From Polyangiaceae bacterium (GTDB taxonomy: Bacteria > Myxococcota_A > Polyangia > Polyangiales > Polyangiaceae), in contig WQZB01000007.1 of the NCBI GenBank assembly GCA_009780955.1, positions 1 through 64,000 of the forward strand: a stretch of DNA of 64,000 nt, given 5' to 3'. Made by a program: the position numbers and the translations under genes. Under the pieces are notes generated by a model that did no database searches, was not told the DNA's origin, and saw only the letters and a list, made by a program, of their open reading frames with translations. Of the stretch, positions 52,763 through 61,138 are shown in pieces (the first letter of the stretch is position 1; the number at the start of each line of letters is the position of its first letter).

Positions 52763-53371
52763 GTGTATCATCTTATGAAGATGAGTCAGATGGCGCATAC
52801 ACGACGTTTGGCTAGGCCGCATCGAAGCACTCTGATTGGCAACGGATTTTTGTTGGAATCGCTGCGCAACCGGTTCCCCTTGCTTTGGGACATCCGCCTG
52901 AGCAAATCCGCGATGAAAAAGCGTGTGTACCTGCAAGTACCGCCCGAGATCACGCGTCTCGCGCCGCCGCAGGGCCCGCTGCGCGCGCGGGCAGCGGGCC
53001 CTCCGCGTGCCCAAGCGCCAATGCCGCCGAGGCGCGATTCGCGCAAGTTCGTGCGCCAGTTCCCCGCTTTTAACGCGCACGCGTACATGACGAACGCTTC
53101 TCGGACGCTTGACATGAGATCCGCAACGCAGGCGGACGCCATGGCAGGTGTTCGCGCAAGTGGCGGGGTGAGTAGGGCAAGTGCTGCATGCGCATGGTGG
53201 GAAGGGCCCCTCGTGGTTGGCGTCCTGCTCATCGCCCTACCGCCTGTTGGACTATCCCTCGTGTGGAGCAGCCGGCACTACGATTCGGACGCGCGCTGGG
53301 CGCTCACAGGAATGACGGCGCTCATGATGGGGCTTGTGACCGTCATAGGCATAGCCCTTGTCGTGATGTAG
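52763..53371 (+). CDS. Hypothetical protein with two C-terminal membrane helices
   Basis: The frame gives up to 202 residues. The first ~140 are basic, Pro/Ala/Arg-rich and without a recognisable domain; two hydrophobic helices follow (GPLVVGVLLIALPPVGLSLV and MTALMMGLVTVIGIALVVM). The start is unclear (GTG 52763, ATG 52775, ATG 52781 or ATG 52912), and none has a good ribosome site. A basic cytoplasmic part and two membrane helices suggest a small inner-membrane protein. The TAG stop (53369-53371) overlaps the first base pairs of a family B repeat. Function is unknown. Confidence 0.5.
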   Translation: MYHLMKMSQMAHTRRLARPHRSTLIGNGFLLESLRNRFPLLWDIRLSKSAMKKRVYLQVPPEITRLAPPQGPLRARAAGPPRAQAPMPPRRDSRKFVRQFPAFNAHAYMTNASRTLDMRSATQADAMAGVRASGGVSRASAACAWWEGPLVVGVLLIALPPVGLSLVWSSRHYDSDARWALTGMTALMMGLVTVIGIALVVM

Positions 53372-53392
53372 ACCGCTTTCGATTTGACGCGA
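53369..53392 (+). repeat. Family B repeat starting at a stop codon
   Basis: The copy begins TAGACCGCTTTCGATTTGAC; TAG is the stop of the preceding gene. A degenerate inverted copy (53485-53506) lies on the far side of the hairpins and overlaps the end of purB, so the block could be a second MITE-like unit. Confidence 0.7.
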
Positions 53393-53402
53393 ACGCGATG
53401 AA

Positions 53403-53475
53403 GGGCGGCCACAGGGGGCCGCCCCTACGAATGTGTGTTTGTTAGGTTGTAGGGGCAGGCCTCCGTGCCTGCCCC
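53403..53475. repeat. Family A hairpin cluster 5 (two hairpins)
   Basis: Words GGGCGGCC-ACAGG-GGCCGCCC (53403-53423) and GGGGCAGGC-CTCCGT-GCCTGCCCC (53452-53475) are linked by GAATGTGTGTTTGTTAGGTT. The cluster lies between convergent 52763 and purB genes. Confidence 0.85.
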
Positions 53476-53489
53476 GCTTTGAACTTGCG

Positions 53490-54782
53490 TTAATTTGAAA
53501 GCGCGCGATCGACGATCGTGTCGGCCCACTTCAAAGCATGATCGAGATCGAATAGCTCGGCGAGCTGCTGGTGCGAGAGCTTTACGTCAGCATCACTTGC
53601 GAGGTTTTCGCGAAACGTGCCGTCGCCGTGCCACGCGCGCATGGCGTTGCGCTGCACGAGAACATAGGCCTCTTGGCGCGGCAAACCCGCTTCGACAAGC
53701 GCAAGAAGAACCGCTTCGGAGAAGAAGAGTTCGGCCGCGCGATCGAGATTCTGCTTCATGCGCTCCGGGTAGACAACGAGACCTTCCACCAGGCTGCACG
53801 CGCGGTCGAGCATGAAAGCGAGCGTGGTTGTGGCATCGGGGGCGATCATGCGCTCGACCGATGAGTGCGAGATGTCGCGTTCGTGCCAGAGGGCAACGTT
53901 CTCGAGCGCAGGGATGCATGCTGCACGCACAACGCGCGCAAGCCCACAGAGGTTCTCGCTCGAGATAGGGTTTCGCTTGTGAGGCATCGCGCTCGACCCC
54001 TTCTGCCCGACCGTGAATGCCTCTTCGGCTTCGCCAACTTCGGAGCGTTGCCAATGACGAACGTTCGTGGCTAGGCGTTCAATGCCAGCCGAGAGCAGGG
54101 CCATCGCGCAAAAAAGTTCGGCGTGGCGATCGCGCGGGACCACCTGCGTGCTCACGACTTCCGGCTGAAGGCCGAGCGCCGCGAGAGCCCTTTGCTCGAT
54201 CGCAGGGGTTACGTGCGCATAGGTGCCAACAGCGCCGGCGATTTTTCCATATGCAATATGCACGCGTGCCTGCGCGAGACGCGCACGGCCGCGCGCGATT
54301 TCGGCGTGGTGACCGGCAAGGACGATGCCGAAAGTAACCGGTTCGGCGAAAATGCCGTGACTGCGGCCCATCATCGGCGTTTTTTTGTGCTCGCGAGCAC
54401 GCTTGGCGAGCGCGGAAACCAGTGCATCGGCGCGTTTGAGCATCGCGTCGGTCGCGTCGCGAAGCAAAATGGCAAACGACGTGTCGAGCACATCGCTCGA
54501 TGTCATGCCGCGATGAAGCCACCTTGCATCGGCGCCCGCGAGCTGCTCCACATGCGTGAGGAATGCAATGACATCGTGTTTGACCGTGCGCTCGATTTCT
54601 TCGATGCGCGCAGCGCTGAGCACGAGATTTTTTGCACGAATGCGCGCGGCAGTGCCCTGCGGGACAACATTGGCTTCTTCCATGGCTTCGCATGCGGCAA
54701 GCTCGACGTCGAGCCAGACCTCGTAGCGATGTTCGGAAGACCAGAGCGTGGCGAAATCAGCGGGCGTGTAGCGTGGGATCAT
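53490..54782 (-). CDS. purB: Adenylosuccinate lyase
   Basis: The 430-residue enzyme starts [20 protein letters not shown] and has [32 protein letters not shown] and the fumarase/aspartase signature [20 protein letters not shown]. It cleaves adenylosuccinate and SAICAR in purine synthesis. ATG 54782 is the family start; the open frame continues upstream into a hairpin repeat and is not coding. No ribosome site is evident. The TAA stop falls inside a degenerate family B repeat (CTTTCAAATTAACGC), so the repeat writes the last residues of the protein. The aldolase gene lies upstream on the same strand. Confidence 0.96.
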   Translation of the reverse strand: MIPRYTPADFATLWSSEHRYEVWLDVELAACEAMEEANVVPQGTAARIRAKNLVLSAARIEEIERTVKHDVIAFLTHVEQLAGADARWLHRGMTSSDVLDTSFAILLRDATDAMLKRADALVSALAKRAREHKKTPMMGRSHGIFAEPVTFGIVLAGHHAEIARGRARLAQARVHIAYGKIAGAVGTYAHVTPAIEQRALAALGLQPEVVSTQVVPRDRHAELFCAMALLSAGIERLATNVRHWQRSEVGEAEEAFTVGQKGSSAMPHKRNPISSENLCGLARVVRAACIPALENVALWHERDISHSSVERMIAPDATTTLAFMLDRACSLVEGLVVYPERMKQNLDRAAELFFSEAVLLALVEAGLPRQEAYVLVQRNAMRAWHGDGTFRENLASDADVKLSHQQLAELFDLDHALKWADTIVDRALSN

Positions 54783-54790
54783 AGCGATTT

Positions 54791-54893
54791 GGGCGGCCAC
54801 AGGGGGCCGCCCCTACGAAGATGCGTTCTGTTGGTCGTAGGGGCAGGCCCCTGTGCCTGCCCTGTGTTGGGCACCCACAAGGGGTGCCCCTAC
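54791..54893. repeat. Family A hairpin cluster 6 (three hairpins)
   Basis: Words are GGGCGGCC-ACAGG-GGCCGCCC (54791-54811), GGGGCAGGCCCCTGTGCCTG with CCC (54840-54862), and GGGCACCC-ACAAG-GGGTGCCCC (54869-54890). This is the only cluster not between convergent genes; it separates the aldolase 3' end from the purB start on one strand. Confidence 0.85.
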
Positions 54894-54911
54894 GAATGCG
54901 AATGCGTTCGC

Positions 54912-55838
54912 CTACTTCGCTTTGCGGAAGATCTCCATCACGTCTTGCAGAAGCTTGATGGCTTCGGCCTTCGGCCTTTGGAACGCATTGCGTCCCATGA
55001 TTGAGCCGAACGCACCGCCCTCGGCCAGACCTCGCACTTCCTCGAGCACGGCGGGCGTGTCTTTCGCTTCGCCGCCCGAGAAGATCACGATGCGCTTACC
55101 GTTGAATGCGCTTTGCACGCAATGGCGAACGCGGTCCGCCAGCGTTTTGGTTGGAATGTGATACTTTTCGAAAACCTTTTTGGCTTCAGGCTGCTCGATG
55201 TGCTCTTTTGGCGGCTTGATTTTGATGACGTGTGCACCAAGTTGTGCCGCGATTTGCGCGGCATACGCGGCCACGTCAACGGCCGTTTCGCCCTCTTTCG
55301 ACAGCCCAGCGCCACGCGGATAAGACCAAACCACGGTGGGCAGTCCAACTTCTTTCGCGTCGAGAATCAGTTGGCGAAGGTTCTCGTACATTGGGTTGCG
55401 CAAGCCCGAGCCGGGGTAAATCGTGTAGCCGATGGCCGCGCAGCCAAGGCGAAGTGCGTCTTTCACAGAGCCCGTTTGCGCGCTGCAAGGCTGCTCGATT
55501 TTCGCAAGCGTGTCGGAGTTATTGAGCTTGAGAATGAGTGGAACCTGACCCGCATATTTGTCTGCAACGGCCTCGATGAAGCCGAGCGGCGCGGCATACG
55601 CATTGCAACCAGCATCAACGGCAAGCTGCACATGGTAGTCAGGGTCGTAGCCTCCAGAGTTCGGCGCGAAAGACCGAGCAGGGCCATGCTCAAAGCCTTG
55701 ATCGACCGGCAAAATCACCATTTTGCCAGTGCCGCCAAGCGTGCCGTGGTTCAGCATGCGCGCGAGGTTGGCCTTCACTCCGGGGTTGTCCGAACCGTAA
55801 TGGGACAGGATCTCTTTCACGCGGTCGGTGGCAGGCAT
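54912..55838 (-). CDS. fbaB: Fructose-bisphosphate aldolase, class I (FbaB/DhnA type)
   Basis: The 308-residue enzyme starts MPATDRVKEILSHYGSDNPG and has MVILPVDQGFEHGPARSFAP, GYTIYPGSGLRN, VVWSYPRGAGL and the Schiff-base Lys in AHVIKIKPPKEH, then VIFSGGEAK and GSIMGRNAFQRP. It interconverts fructose-1,6-bisphosphate with triose phosphates without metal. It is divergent from fructose-1,6-bisphosphatase over 157 bp, so the pair could share a control region serving glycolysis and gluconeogenesis. GAGGAG lies ~12 bp before ATG 55838, slightly far. Confidence 0.94.
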   Translation of the reverse strand: MPATDRVKEILSHYGSDNPGVKANLARMLNHGTLGGTGKMVILPVDQGFEHGPARSFAPNSGGYDPDYHVQLAVDAGCNAYAAPLGFIEAVADKYAGQVPLILKLNNSDTLAKIEQPCSAQTGSVKDALRLGCAAIGYTIYPGSGLRNPMYENLRQLILDAKEVGLPTVVWSYPRGAGLSKEGETAVDVAAYAAQIAAQLGAHVIKIKPPKEHIEQPEAKKVFEKYHIPTKTLADRVRHCVQSAFNGKRIVIFSGGEAKDTPAVLEEVRGLAEGGAFGSIMGRNAFQRPKAEAIKLLQDVMEIFRKAK

Positions 55839-55995
55839 GGTCTCTTTGCTCCTCGGTTAATCCGCACGGGGCGGGTGAAAAACGGTGCGAACCCGGGGCG
55901 CAAGGTAGCCGCCCGCATCTGGCAGATCAACCCACGAAAAGTATCGCTTGCGCAAGCTCGCGCCATCGAACAACATTCTGAAGTCGGAGGTAACC

Positions 55996-57066
55996 ATGGC
56001 TGAAAGTAACAGCAGCATTCCGGTGCGCCGTCCTGCCCCCGTGGTTGGCACCACGCTTCGCGAGCATGTCCTTGCTGGAATGCATGCCGCACCTGGTGCC
56101 ACCGGCGACTTCACGTCGCTTCTCAATCACATTTCGCTTGCGATCCGCATCATCAACACGCGTGTGCGCGCCGTTGGGCTCGCAGACATGCTCGGCTACA
56201 CGGGCGAAACGAACATTCAAGGCGAAGAAGTGCAAAAGCTCGACGCCTTCGCAAACGAAGTGCTCCTCAACGTGCTCGATCGAAGCGGTTTTTGCGGCGT
56301 TGTCGGAAGCGAAGAACTCGACGAGGCGCAGATCGCGGAAACCCACGCCAAGTACGTCGTGCTCTTCGACCCGCTCGACGGCTCGAGCAACATCGACACA
56401 AATGTTGGCATCGGTACCATCTTTGCCGTTCTTCGCCGCACCGAGCCGAAGCTTTCGCGCCCAAGCCTCGACGACGCGTTGCGCCCGGGTCGCCAGATCT
56501 TGGCTGCAGGTTATGTGCTTTATGGGCCTTCCACTGTGTTCGTTTTGTCGACGGGGCATGGCGCCCACGCCTTCACGCTCGACCCGTCGATTGGCGAGTT
56601 TTTCCTCTCGCAGCCCGACATTCGCTGCCCGAGGCGTGGCACCTGCTTTTCGGTGAACGAAGGCTACTTTTCACGTTGGTCGCCCGAGGTACAAGCCTGG
56701 GCGCGGTGGGTCAAAGCCGAAAAGGGCGCGGCTGCACCGCCTATCGCAAGCGCCGAGCCATTCAAGGTGCCATATTCGTCGCGCTACGTTGGATCGCTTG
56801 TCGCCGACGCGCACCGCACGCTCATCAAAGGCGGTATTTTCGCGTATCCAGCCGACACGCAACACACGGGCGGCAAACTTCGTCTGCTCTACGAAGCAAA
56901 CCCCATGGCCTTCCTCTTCGAGCAGGCAGGCGGGCTTGCCACAACCGGCAAAGATCGCATTCTCGACATCGTGCCAACCGCGCTGCACCAGCGCACTCCG
57001 CTCGTGCTCGGTTCGAAAGACGATGTCACGGCGTTCCAGCAGTTTGTCGACGGCTCGCCAACGTAA
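55996..57066 (+). CDS. fbp: Fructose-1,6-bisphosphatase, class I
   Basis: The 356-residue enzyme has the metal site in YVVLFDPLDGSSNIDTNVGI, an earlier GEEVQKLDAFANEV, and SRYVGSLVADAHRTLIKGGI, KLRLLYEANPMAFLFEQAGG, the classical FBPase blocks. It dephosphorylates fructose-1,6-bisphosphate for gluconeogenesis. ATG 55996 has a strong site (CGGAGG, 5 bp away); the upstream in-frame start at 55948 is not needed. It is divergent from the aldolase gene and is followed by a hairpin cluster and queE converging. Confidence 0.96.
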   Translation: MAESNSSIPVRRPAPVVGTTLREHVLAGMHAAPGATGDFTSLLNHISLAIRIINTRVRAVGLADMLGYTGETNIQGEEVQKLDAFANEVLLNVLDRSGFCGVVGSEELDEAQIAETHAKYVVLFDPLDGSSNIDTNVGIGTIFAVLRRTEPKLSRPSLDDALRPGRQILAAGYVLYGPSTVFVLSTGHGAHAFTLDPSIGEFFLSQPDIRCPRRGTCFSVNEGYFSRWSPEVQAWARWVKAEKGAAAPPIASAEPFKVPYSSRYVGSLVADAHRTLIKGGIFAYPADTQHTGGKLRLLYEANPMAFLFEQAGGLATTGKDRILDIVPTALHQRTPLVLGSKDDVTAFQQFVDGSPT

Positions 57067-57076
57067 ACGGGTAGGT

Positions 57077-57171
57077 GGGTCAGACACGGGGGTCTGCCCC
57101 TACACACAACCGCCGCCAGAACACGTATCGAAAACGCAAATCCGTAGGGGCGGCCCCCTGTGGCCGCCCTA
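57077..57171. repeat. Family A hairpin cluster 7 (two hairpins)
   Basis: Words GGGTCAGAC-ACGG-GGGTCTGCCCC (57077-57100) and GGGGCGGCC-CCCT-GTGGCCGCCC (57147-57169) sit between the convergent fbp and queE genes, next to a family B end. Confidence 0.8.
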
Positions 57172-57175
57172 TATA

Positions 57176-57186
57176 GAAAGCGGTCA
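57176..57186 (-). repeat. Family B repeat end forming the queE stop codon
   Basis: On the minus strand TGACCGCTTTC starts with the TGA stop of queE (57184-57186). Confidence 0.7.
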
Positions 57187-57840
57187 GACGCCTTGCGTGT
57201 TCGGGGGCCAAATGTACTTGTGCATTTGCATCTGAACGCGCACCGGCAGTGCGTCTTCGAGCACCCAGCGAACGACGTCGCGCATGGCAAGCTTGCCAAA
57301 CACCGTGCTTACGAGCAGGTTCGGTGTGAGCATGCTCAGCGAGCGCCCGCGTAGGATGTCGCGCATCCATAGGTAGTCTGCGCGATTTTCGATCACGAAC
57401 TTGATCTCGTCTCGTGGCGTGATGTAGCCGAGATTCGACCAGCGCATTCGGTGCATCTCGCCCGAGCTCGGCGTTTTGAGATCCATGATTTTGTGCACGC
57501 GACGATCGACGCGCGAGACATCGACCTCGCCGTTCGTCTCGACAAGAACCGTTCGCCCAGCATCGCATAACTCTGTCATGAGCACAAAGGCTCCTGGCTG
57601 AAGGAGTGGCTCGCCGCCGGTGAGCTCGACGAGCTCGAGGCCCATGGCGAGCGCCCTCGCAAGCACCTCGGCGCGGGCCATGCGACGGCCGCCATAAAAA
57701 GCTTGCGTGGTGTCGCACCACTGGCAACGCAGGTTGCACCCCGTGGTTCGCACGAACGTGCACGGCAGCCCAGCAAACGTCGATTCCCCCTGGATGCTTG
57801 CGTAAATCTCGTGAATGACGAGTGAGTCTGCTTTGGCCAA
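57184..57840 (-). CDS. queE: 7-carboxy-7-deazaguanine synthase (radical SAM)
   Basis: The 218-residue protein starts ADSLVIHEIYASIQGES and has the radical-SAM cluster C35-x3-C39-x2-C42 (GCNLRCQWCDT), then VELTGGEPLLQP and VLVETNGEVDV, and DEIKFVIENRADY. It makes CDG, a precursor of queuosine and archaeosine. The start is TTG 57840 (with AAGAG close upstream); no ATG fits. Other queuosine genes (queC, queD, queF) are not in the window. Its stop lies in a family B repeat. Confidence 0.93.
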   Translation of the reverse strand: MAKADSLVIHEIYASIQGESTFAGLPCTFVRTTGCNLRCQWCDTTQAFYGGRRMARAEVLARALAMGLELVELTGGEPLLQPGAFVLMTELCDAGRTVLVETNGEVDVSRVDRRVHKIMDLKTPSSGEMHRMRWSNLGYITPRDEIKFVIENRADYLWMRDILRGRSLSMLTPNLLVSTVFGKLAMRDVVRWVLEDALPVRVQMQMHKYIWPPNTQGV

Positions 57841-57860
57841 ATCTCTTGATTTTTAGCAGA

Positions 57861-58094
57861 TCATGGCGAAGGCGGTACCGGTTCGAGTTCGGGTGCCGGG
57901 ATCTCCGTTGCTGACGGCGCGGGACCGAGCATTGGTGCCAACGGCACAGTGTAGTGTCTCCAAATCGCGTAGGCCGCAGCCGCGATCGCCACGCTGCCGA
58001 TAACGAACATGCGAAAGAGCGCGGCAAACGGAATGCGCGGCGGCTCCGGCGTCGCGGGCAACTTCCTCGCCTTTGCACGTGGCACAACGAGCAA
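57861..58094 (-). CDS. Small single-span membrane protein, hypothetical
   Basis: The frame of 77 residues has a basic start (LVVPRAKARKLPATPEPPRI), one membrane helix (AALFRMFVIGSVAIAAAAYA) and a Pro/Glu-rich end. It starts with TTG 58094 or GTG 58085. It lies 20 bp upstream of queE on the same strand. The basic-membrane-Pro pattern fits a real small protein, but no family is recognised. Confidence 0.4.
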   Translation of the reverse strand: MLVVPRAKARKLPATPEPPRIPFAALFRMFVIGSVAIAAAAYAIWRHYTVPLAPMLGPAPSATEIPAPELEPVPPSP

Positions 58095-58157
58095 GCGTAG
58101 CGCCTTTCGTGCCAGCCCGAAACGAAGTCCGGGCAGGAGTGCTAAGTCGCCTGTGCC

Positions 58158-61034
58158 ATGGCGACTGTCACTCCGGCCTCATGGCCGCCGCATCCTTATG
58201 CCGAGTTCGTGCACCGAGTCGACAAACCCGCACGTTACCTTGGCGGTGAGTACGGTTCGTCGACTCGGGCGTGGGACTCTGCCAAGGCGCGCGTGTGCCT
58301 CGCATTTCCAGACGTTTACGACATTGGCATGAGCCATCTTGGCTTGAAGATTCTCTACAACATTTTGAATCATGACCCACGCACGCTTGCGGAACGGTGC
58401 TTTGCACCCTGGGTTGACATGGAAAGGGAACTTATCGCGCGAAATCTTCCGCTCGTTTCGCTCGAAAGCGCGCACAAGCTTGCCGACTTCGATGTCGTGG
58501 GTTTCTCTCTGCAGTTCGAGCTCACATACACAAACATTCTGACGATGCTCGATCTTGGGCGTATTCCGCTGCGCGGTTCGGCACGCGGCGAGAGCGATCC
58601 GCTCATTATTGCGGGCGGCCCGGCGGCAACACACCCCGAACCCCTCGCCATGTTCATTGACGCATTCGTCGTTGGCGATGGCGAAGAGCGCACCACCGAG
58701 CTTGCGCTGCTGTGGACGGAGCTTCGCGAAAAAGGTGTATCCCGCACAGATCGATTGAGAGCGATTGGCAAGCTTCGCGGCGTGTATGTGCCGTCGCTTT
58801 ACAGCGTGCGCACTGAGCCGCAATTAGGTCTAGAAGTGGTCGATGGGCCCGAAAAAGACTTGCCGTTTCCCATCGTGCGCAACGTCGTGGGCGACATCAA
58901 CGAGTTCCCGTTCCCCGACAACGGGCCTGTGGGCGGTCCCGAAGCCATCTTCGATCGAATGTCCATCGAGATCGCGCGCGGCTGCACCCAGGGCTGCCGC
59001 TTCTGCCAGGCTGGCATGATTTACCGCCCGGTGCGCGAGCGCGATCCGGCCGAGATCGTCGACACCGTCGTTAAGGCGGTGAACCGCTCGGGCTACGATG
59101 AAGTGAGCCTTACCTCACTTTCAACTGCCGACTACTCGTGCCTTGCTCCGCTCGTCAGGCAGGTAACCGAAAAGCTCAGCGCCAAGAACGTGTCGCTCGG
59201 CGTTTCGTCACTGCGTGCGTACGGGCTCGAAGAAGCCGTGCTCGACGACATGCGCCGCGTTCGCGCCTCCGGGATCACGTTCGCACCCGAGGCTGGCAGC
59301 CAGCGCATGCGCGATGTCATCAACAAGAACATCAGCCTAGACAATTTGATGACGACCGCGGAGCGCGTTTGCGCTCGTGGCTGGGACAAGATGAAGCTTT
59401 ATTTCATGATCGGCTTGCCCACCGAAAACGAGTGCGACGTTCGCGAGATCGTCCAGGTTGGCAAGCGCGTTCGCGAGATCGGCGGCAAAGTGCGCCGCGA
59501 AACGAACCAGGGCGGACCGCCAAAGATCACCGTGAGCGTGTCCACGTTCGTGCCAAAACCGCACACGCCGTTTCAGTGGTGCGCCATGGATCGGCAAGAG
59601 CGCATACTCGAAAAGCAAGCATGGCTCAAAGACGAAGGGCGCCATGCCAAGAGCGTCGAGATTCGCTTGCATCATGCAGCAACAAGCTGGCTCGAGGGCG
59701 TGTTCGCGCGTGGCGATCGCAAGCTGGGTCGCGTGCTCGAGCGCGCGCAGCACGCGGGCTGCCGCTTCGACTCGTGGGAAGACCAAATGGACATCGATCT
59801 CTGGATGAGCGCCTTCCGCGCCGAGGGCATTGAGCCAGAAAACTACCTTGGAACCATTCCGGTCGGCACGCGCCTGCCGTGGGATCACATCGATGTAGGG
59901 CTCGAAGATGGCTTTCTGAACCGCGAATATCGCAAGGCATTGAAAAACCGTTTGAGCCCGCCCTGTAGCAAAGGCGGCAAGGCTGCCAGCACAATTGTGC
60001 GCCATACAAATATTGAGAACGCGGAGTCAGAAAAAGATAACGAAAAACTTGTATGTTACAATTGTGGCATTGCGTGTGATCTGTCAGCGATGCAAAAAAC
60101 GAGGCAGACGTACCTTGACCGTCTCGATTCGCTTGATTCGCTCGACACGAAAGCCAGCCAATTGCCAAACGCTTTGGCACAAGCACCGAAGCCAAAAGGC
60201 CCAAGGCAGCCGCCACGCATCGTGCAAGGCGAGGCGCGCCGCTATCGTTTCGTGTACGAGAAAATAGGTCCGGCAGCCTTTCTTTCGCACCTCGATGTTC
60301 TTCGCGCCCTGCCGCGATCGTTTCGACGGCTACAAATCCCTATTTTTTACTCGTCGGGTTTCCACCCGAAACCCGAAATGACATTTTCGCCGGCGCTGTC
60401 GCTCGGTGTTTCAAGCCTTGCAGAAGTCGTCGATGCAAAGCTCGCCATCGATGTCGATCCAACCGAGCTCGCTTCGGCGTTGTCTGGCGCCTCGGCGCAA
60501 GGCCTCGTGTGGAAGGCTTGTGTGCGTCTTGGCCCGCATGATTCATCCGTTGCACGCCTCGTGGATGCCGCGCGCTACGCGGTGGCGATCGCGCGAAAGG
60601 AGCTCCATGCAATGGGCGGCGAAACACGACTTGCTGCCGAAATTCAGCGCCTGGCAGAAGCAAGCGAGCATTTGGTGATTCGCCGGTTCGAACGGAGCAG
60701 TCTGCCAAACGCTGTGCCAAAAACCGTGAACGTAAAGAAGTTTTTGCGCCGAATCACGGCGGGCGATCCGCGTGCCACCGCGCTACTGAGAGACGCCGGC
60801 GTGCACGGGGATTTCGTCACGCTGCTCATCGATGTGGACATCACACCCGAAGGCGGCGTGAAGGTCTCGGAAGTCATCGAAGCCCTTATGGGCAACATCG
60901 ACGGTTGGCAACAGGTCTTCTGTCCGTCGGTGCGCATCGAGCTTGGGCTGCGCGATGGCGAAAGAATCGTATCGCCGATCGACTTGGCAACGATCCGCTT
61001 ACGATCGAACCCTAGCCCAAGGTTGCCGCATTAG
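58158..61034 (+). CDS. B12-binding-like radical SAM protein (TIGR03960 type) fused to TIGR03936 domain
   Basis: The 958-residue protein has an N-terminal cobalamin-binding-like domain (ARVCLAFPDVYDIGMSHLGL and LIIAGGPAATHPEP), then a radical-SAM domain with C276-x3-C280-x2-C283 (RGCTQGCRFCQAGMIYRP), VSLTSLSTADYSCLAPLV and FAPEAGSQRMRDVINKNI. After ~600 comes a linker, and the C-terminal ~300 residues (KIGPAAFLSHLDVLRALPRS) match the separate radical-SAM-linked protein family. The two are separate genes in some bacteria and fused here. The linker (about 600-690) contains CYNCGIACDL and unusually AT-rich codons. Function is unknown; relatives often neighbour rRNA or ribosomal-protein genes. ATG 58158 is used. 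Confidence 0.85.
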   Translation: MATVTPASWPPHPYAEFVHRVDKPARYLGGEYGSSTRAWDSAKARVCLAFPDVYDIGMSHLGLKILYNILNHDPRTLAERCFAPWVDMERELIARNLPLVSLESAHKLADFDVVGFSLQFELTYTNILTMLDLGRIPLRGSARGESDPLIIAGGPAATHPEPLAMFIDAFVVGDGEERTTELALLWTELREKGVSRTDRLRAIGKLRGVYVPSLYSVRTEPQLGLEVVDGPEKDLPFPIVRNVVGDINEFPFPDNGPVGGPEAIFDRMSIEIARGCTQGCRFCQAGMIYRPVRERDPAEIVDTVVKAVNRSGYDEVSLTSLSTADYSCLAPLVRQVTEKLSAKNVSLGVSSLRAYGLEEAVLDDMRRVRASGITFAPEAGSQRMRDVINKNISLDNLMTTAERVCARGWDKMKLYFMIGLPTENECDVREIVQVGKRVREIGGKVRRETNQGGPPKITVSVSTFVPKPHTPFQWCAMDRQERILEKQAWLKDEGRHAKSVEIRLHHAATSWLEGVFARGDRKLGRVLERAQHAGCRFDSWEDQMDIDLWMSAFRAEGIEPENYLGTIPVGTRLPWDHIDVGLEDGFLNREYRKALKNRLSPPCSKGGKAASTIVRHTNIENAESEKDNEKLVCYNCGIACDLSAMQKTRQTYLDRLDSLDSLDTKASQLPNALAQAPKPKGPRQPPRIVQGEARRYRFVYEKIGPAAFLSHLDVLRALPRSFRRLQIPIFYSSGFHPKPEMTFSPALSLGVSSLAEVVDAKLAIDVDPTELASALSGASAQGLVWKACVRLGPHDSSVARLVDAARYAVAIARKELHAMGGETRLAAEIQRLAEASEHLVIRRFERSSLPNAVPKTVNVKKFLRRITAGDPRATALLRDAGVHGDFVTLLIDVDITPEGGVKVSEVIEALMGNIDGWQQVFCPSVRIELGLRDGERIVSPIDLATIRLRSNPSPRLPH

Positions 61035-61062
61035 CCCTTTTTCTCTATGGTTGGCGGCATTC

Positions 61063-61135
61063 GCCCTCGTAGCTCAGTGGATAGAGCAGCGCTTTCCTAA
61101 AGCGTTGGTCGCAAGTTCGACTCTTGCCGGGGGTA
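61063..61135 (+). tRNA. tRNA-Arg, anticodon CCU
   Basis: The acceptor stem GCCCTCG/CGGGGGT has two G-U pairs. The D-stem is GCTC/GAGC, the anticodon stem GCGCT/AGCGT with loop TTCCTAA (anticodon CCT at 61096-61098), and the T-stem GCAAG/CTTGC with loop TTCGACT. Length is 73 and no CCA is encoded, so it must be added. It decodes AGG. It ends three bases before the start of the Omp85 gene. Confidence 0.93.
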
Positions 61136-61138
61136 CGA

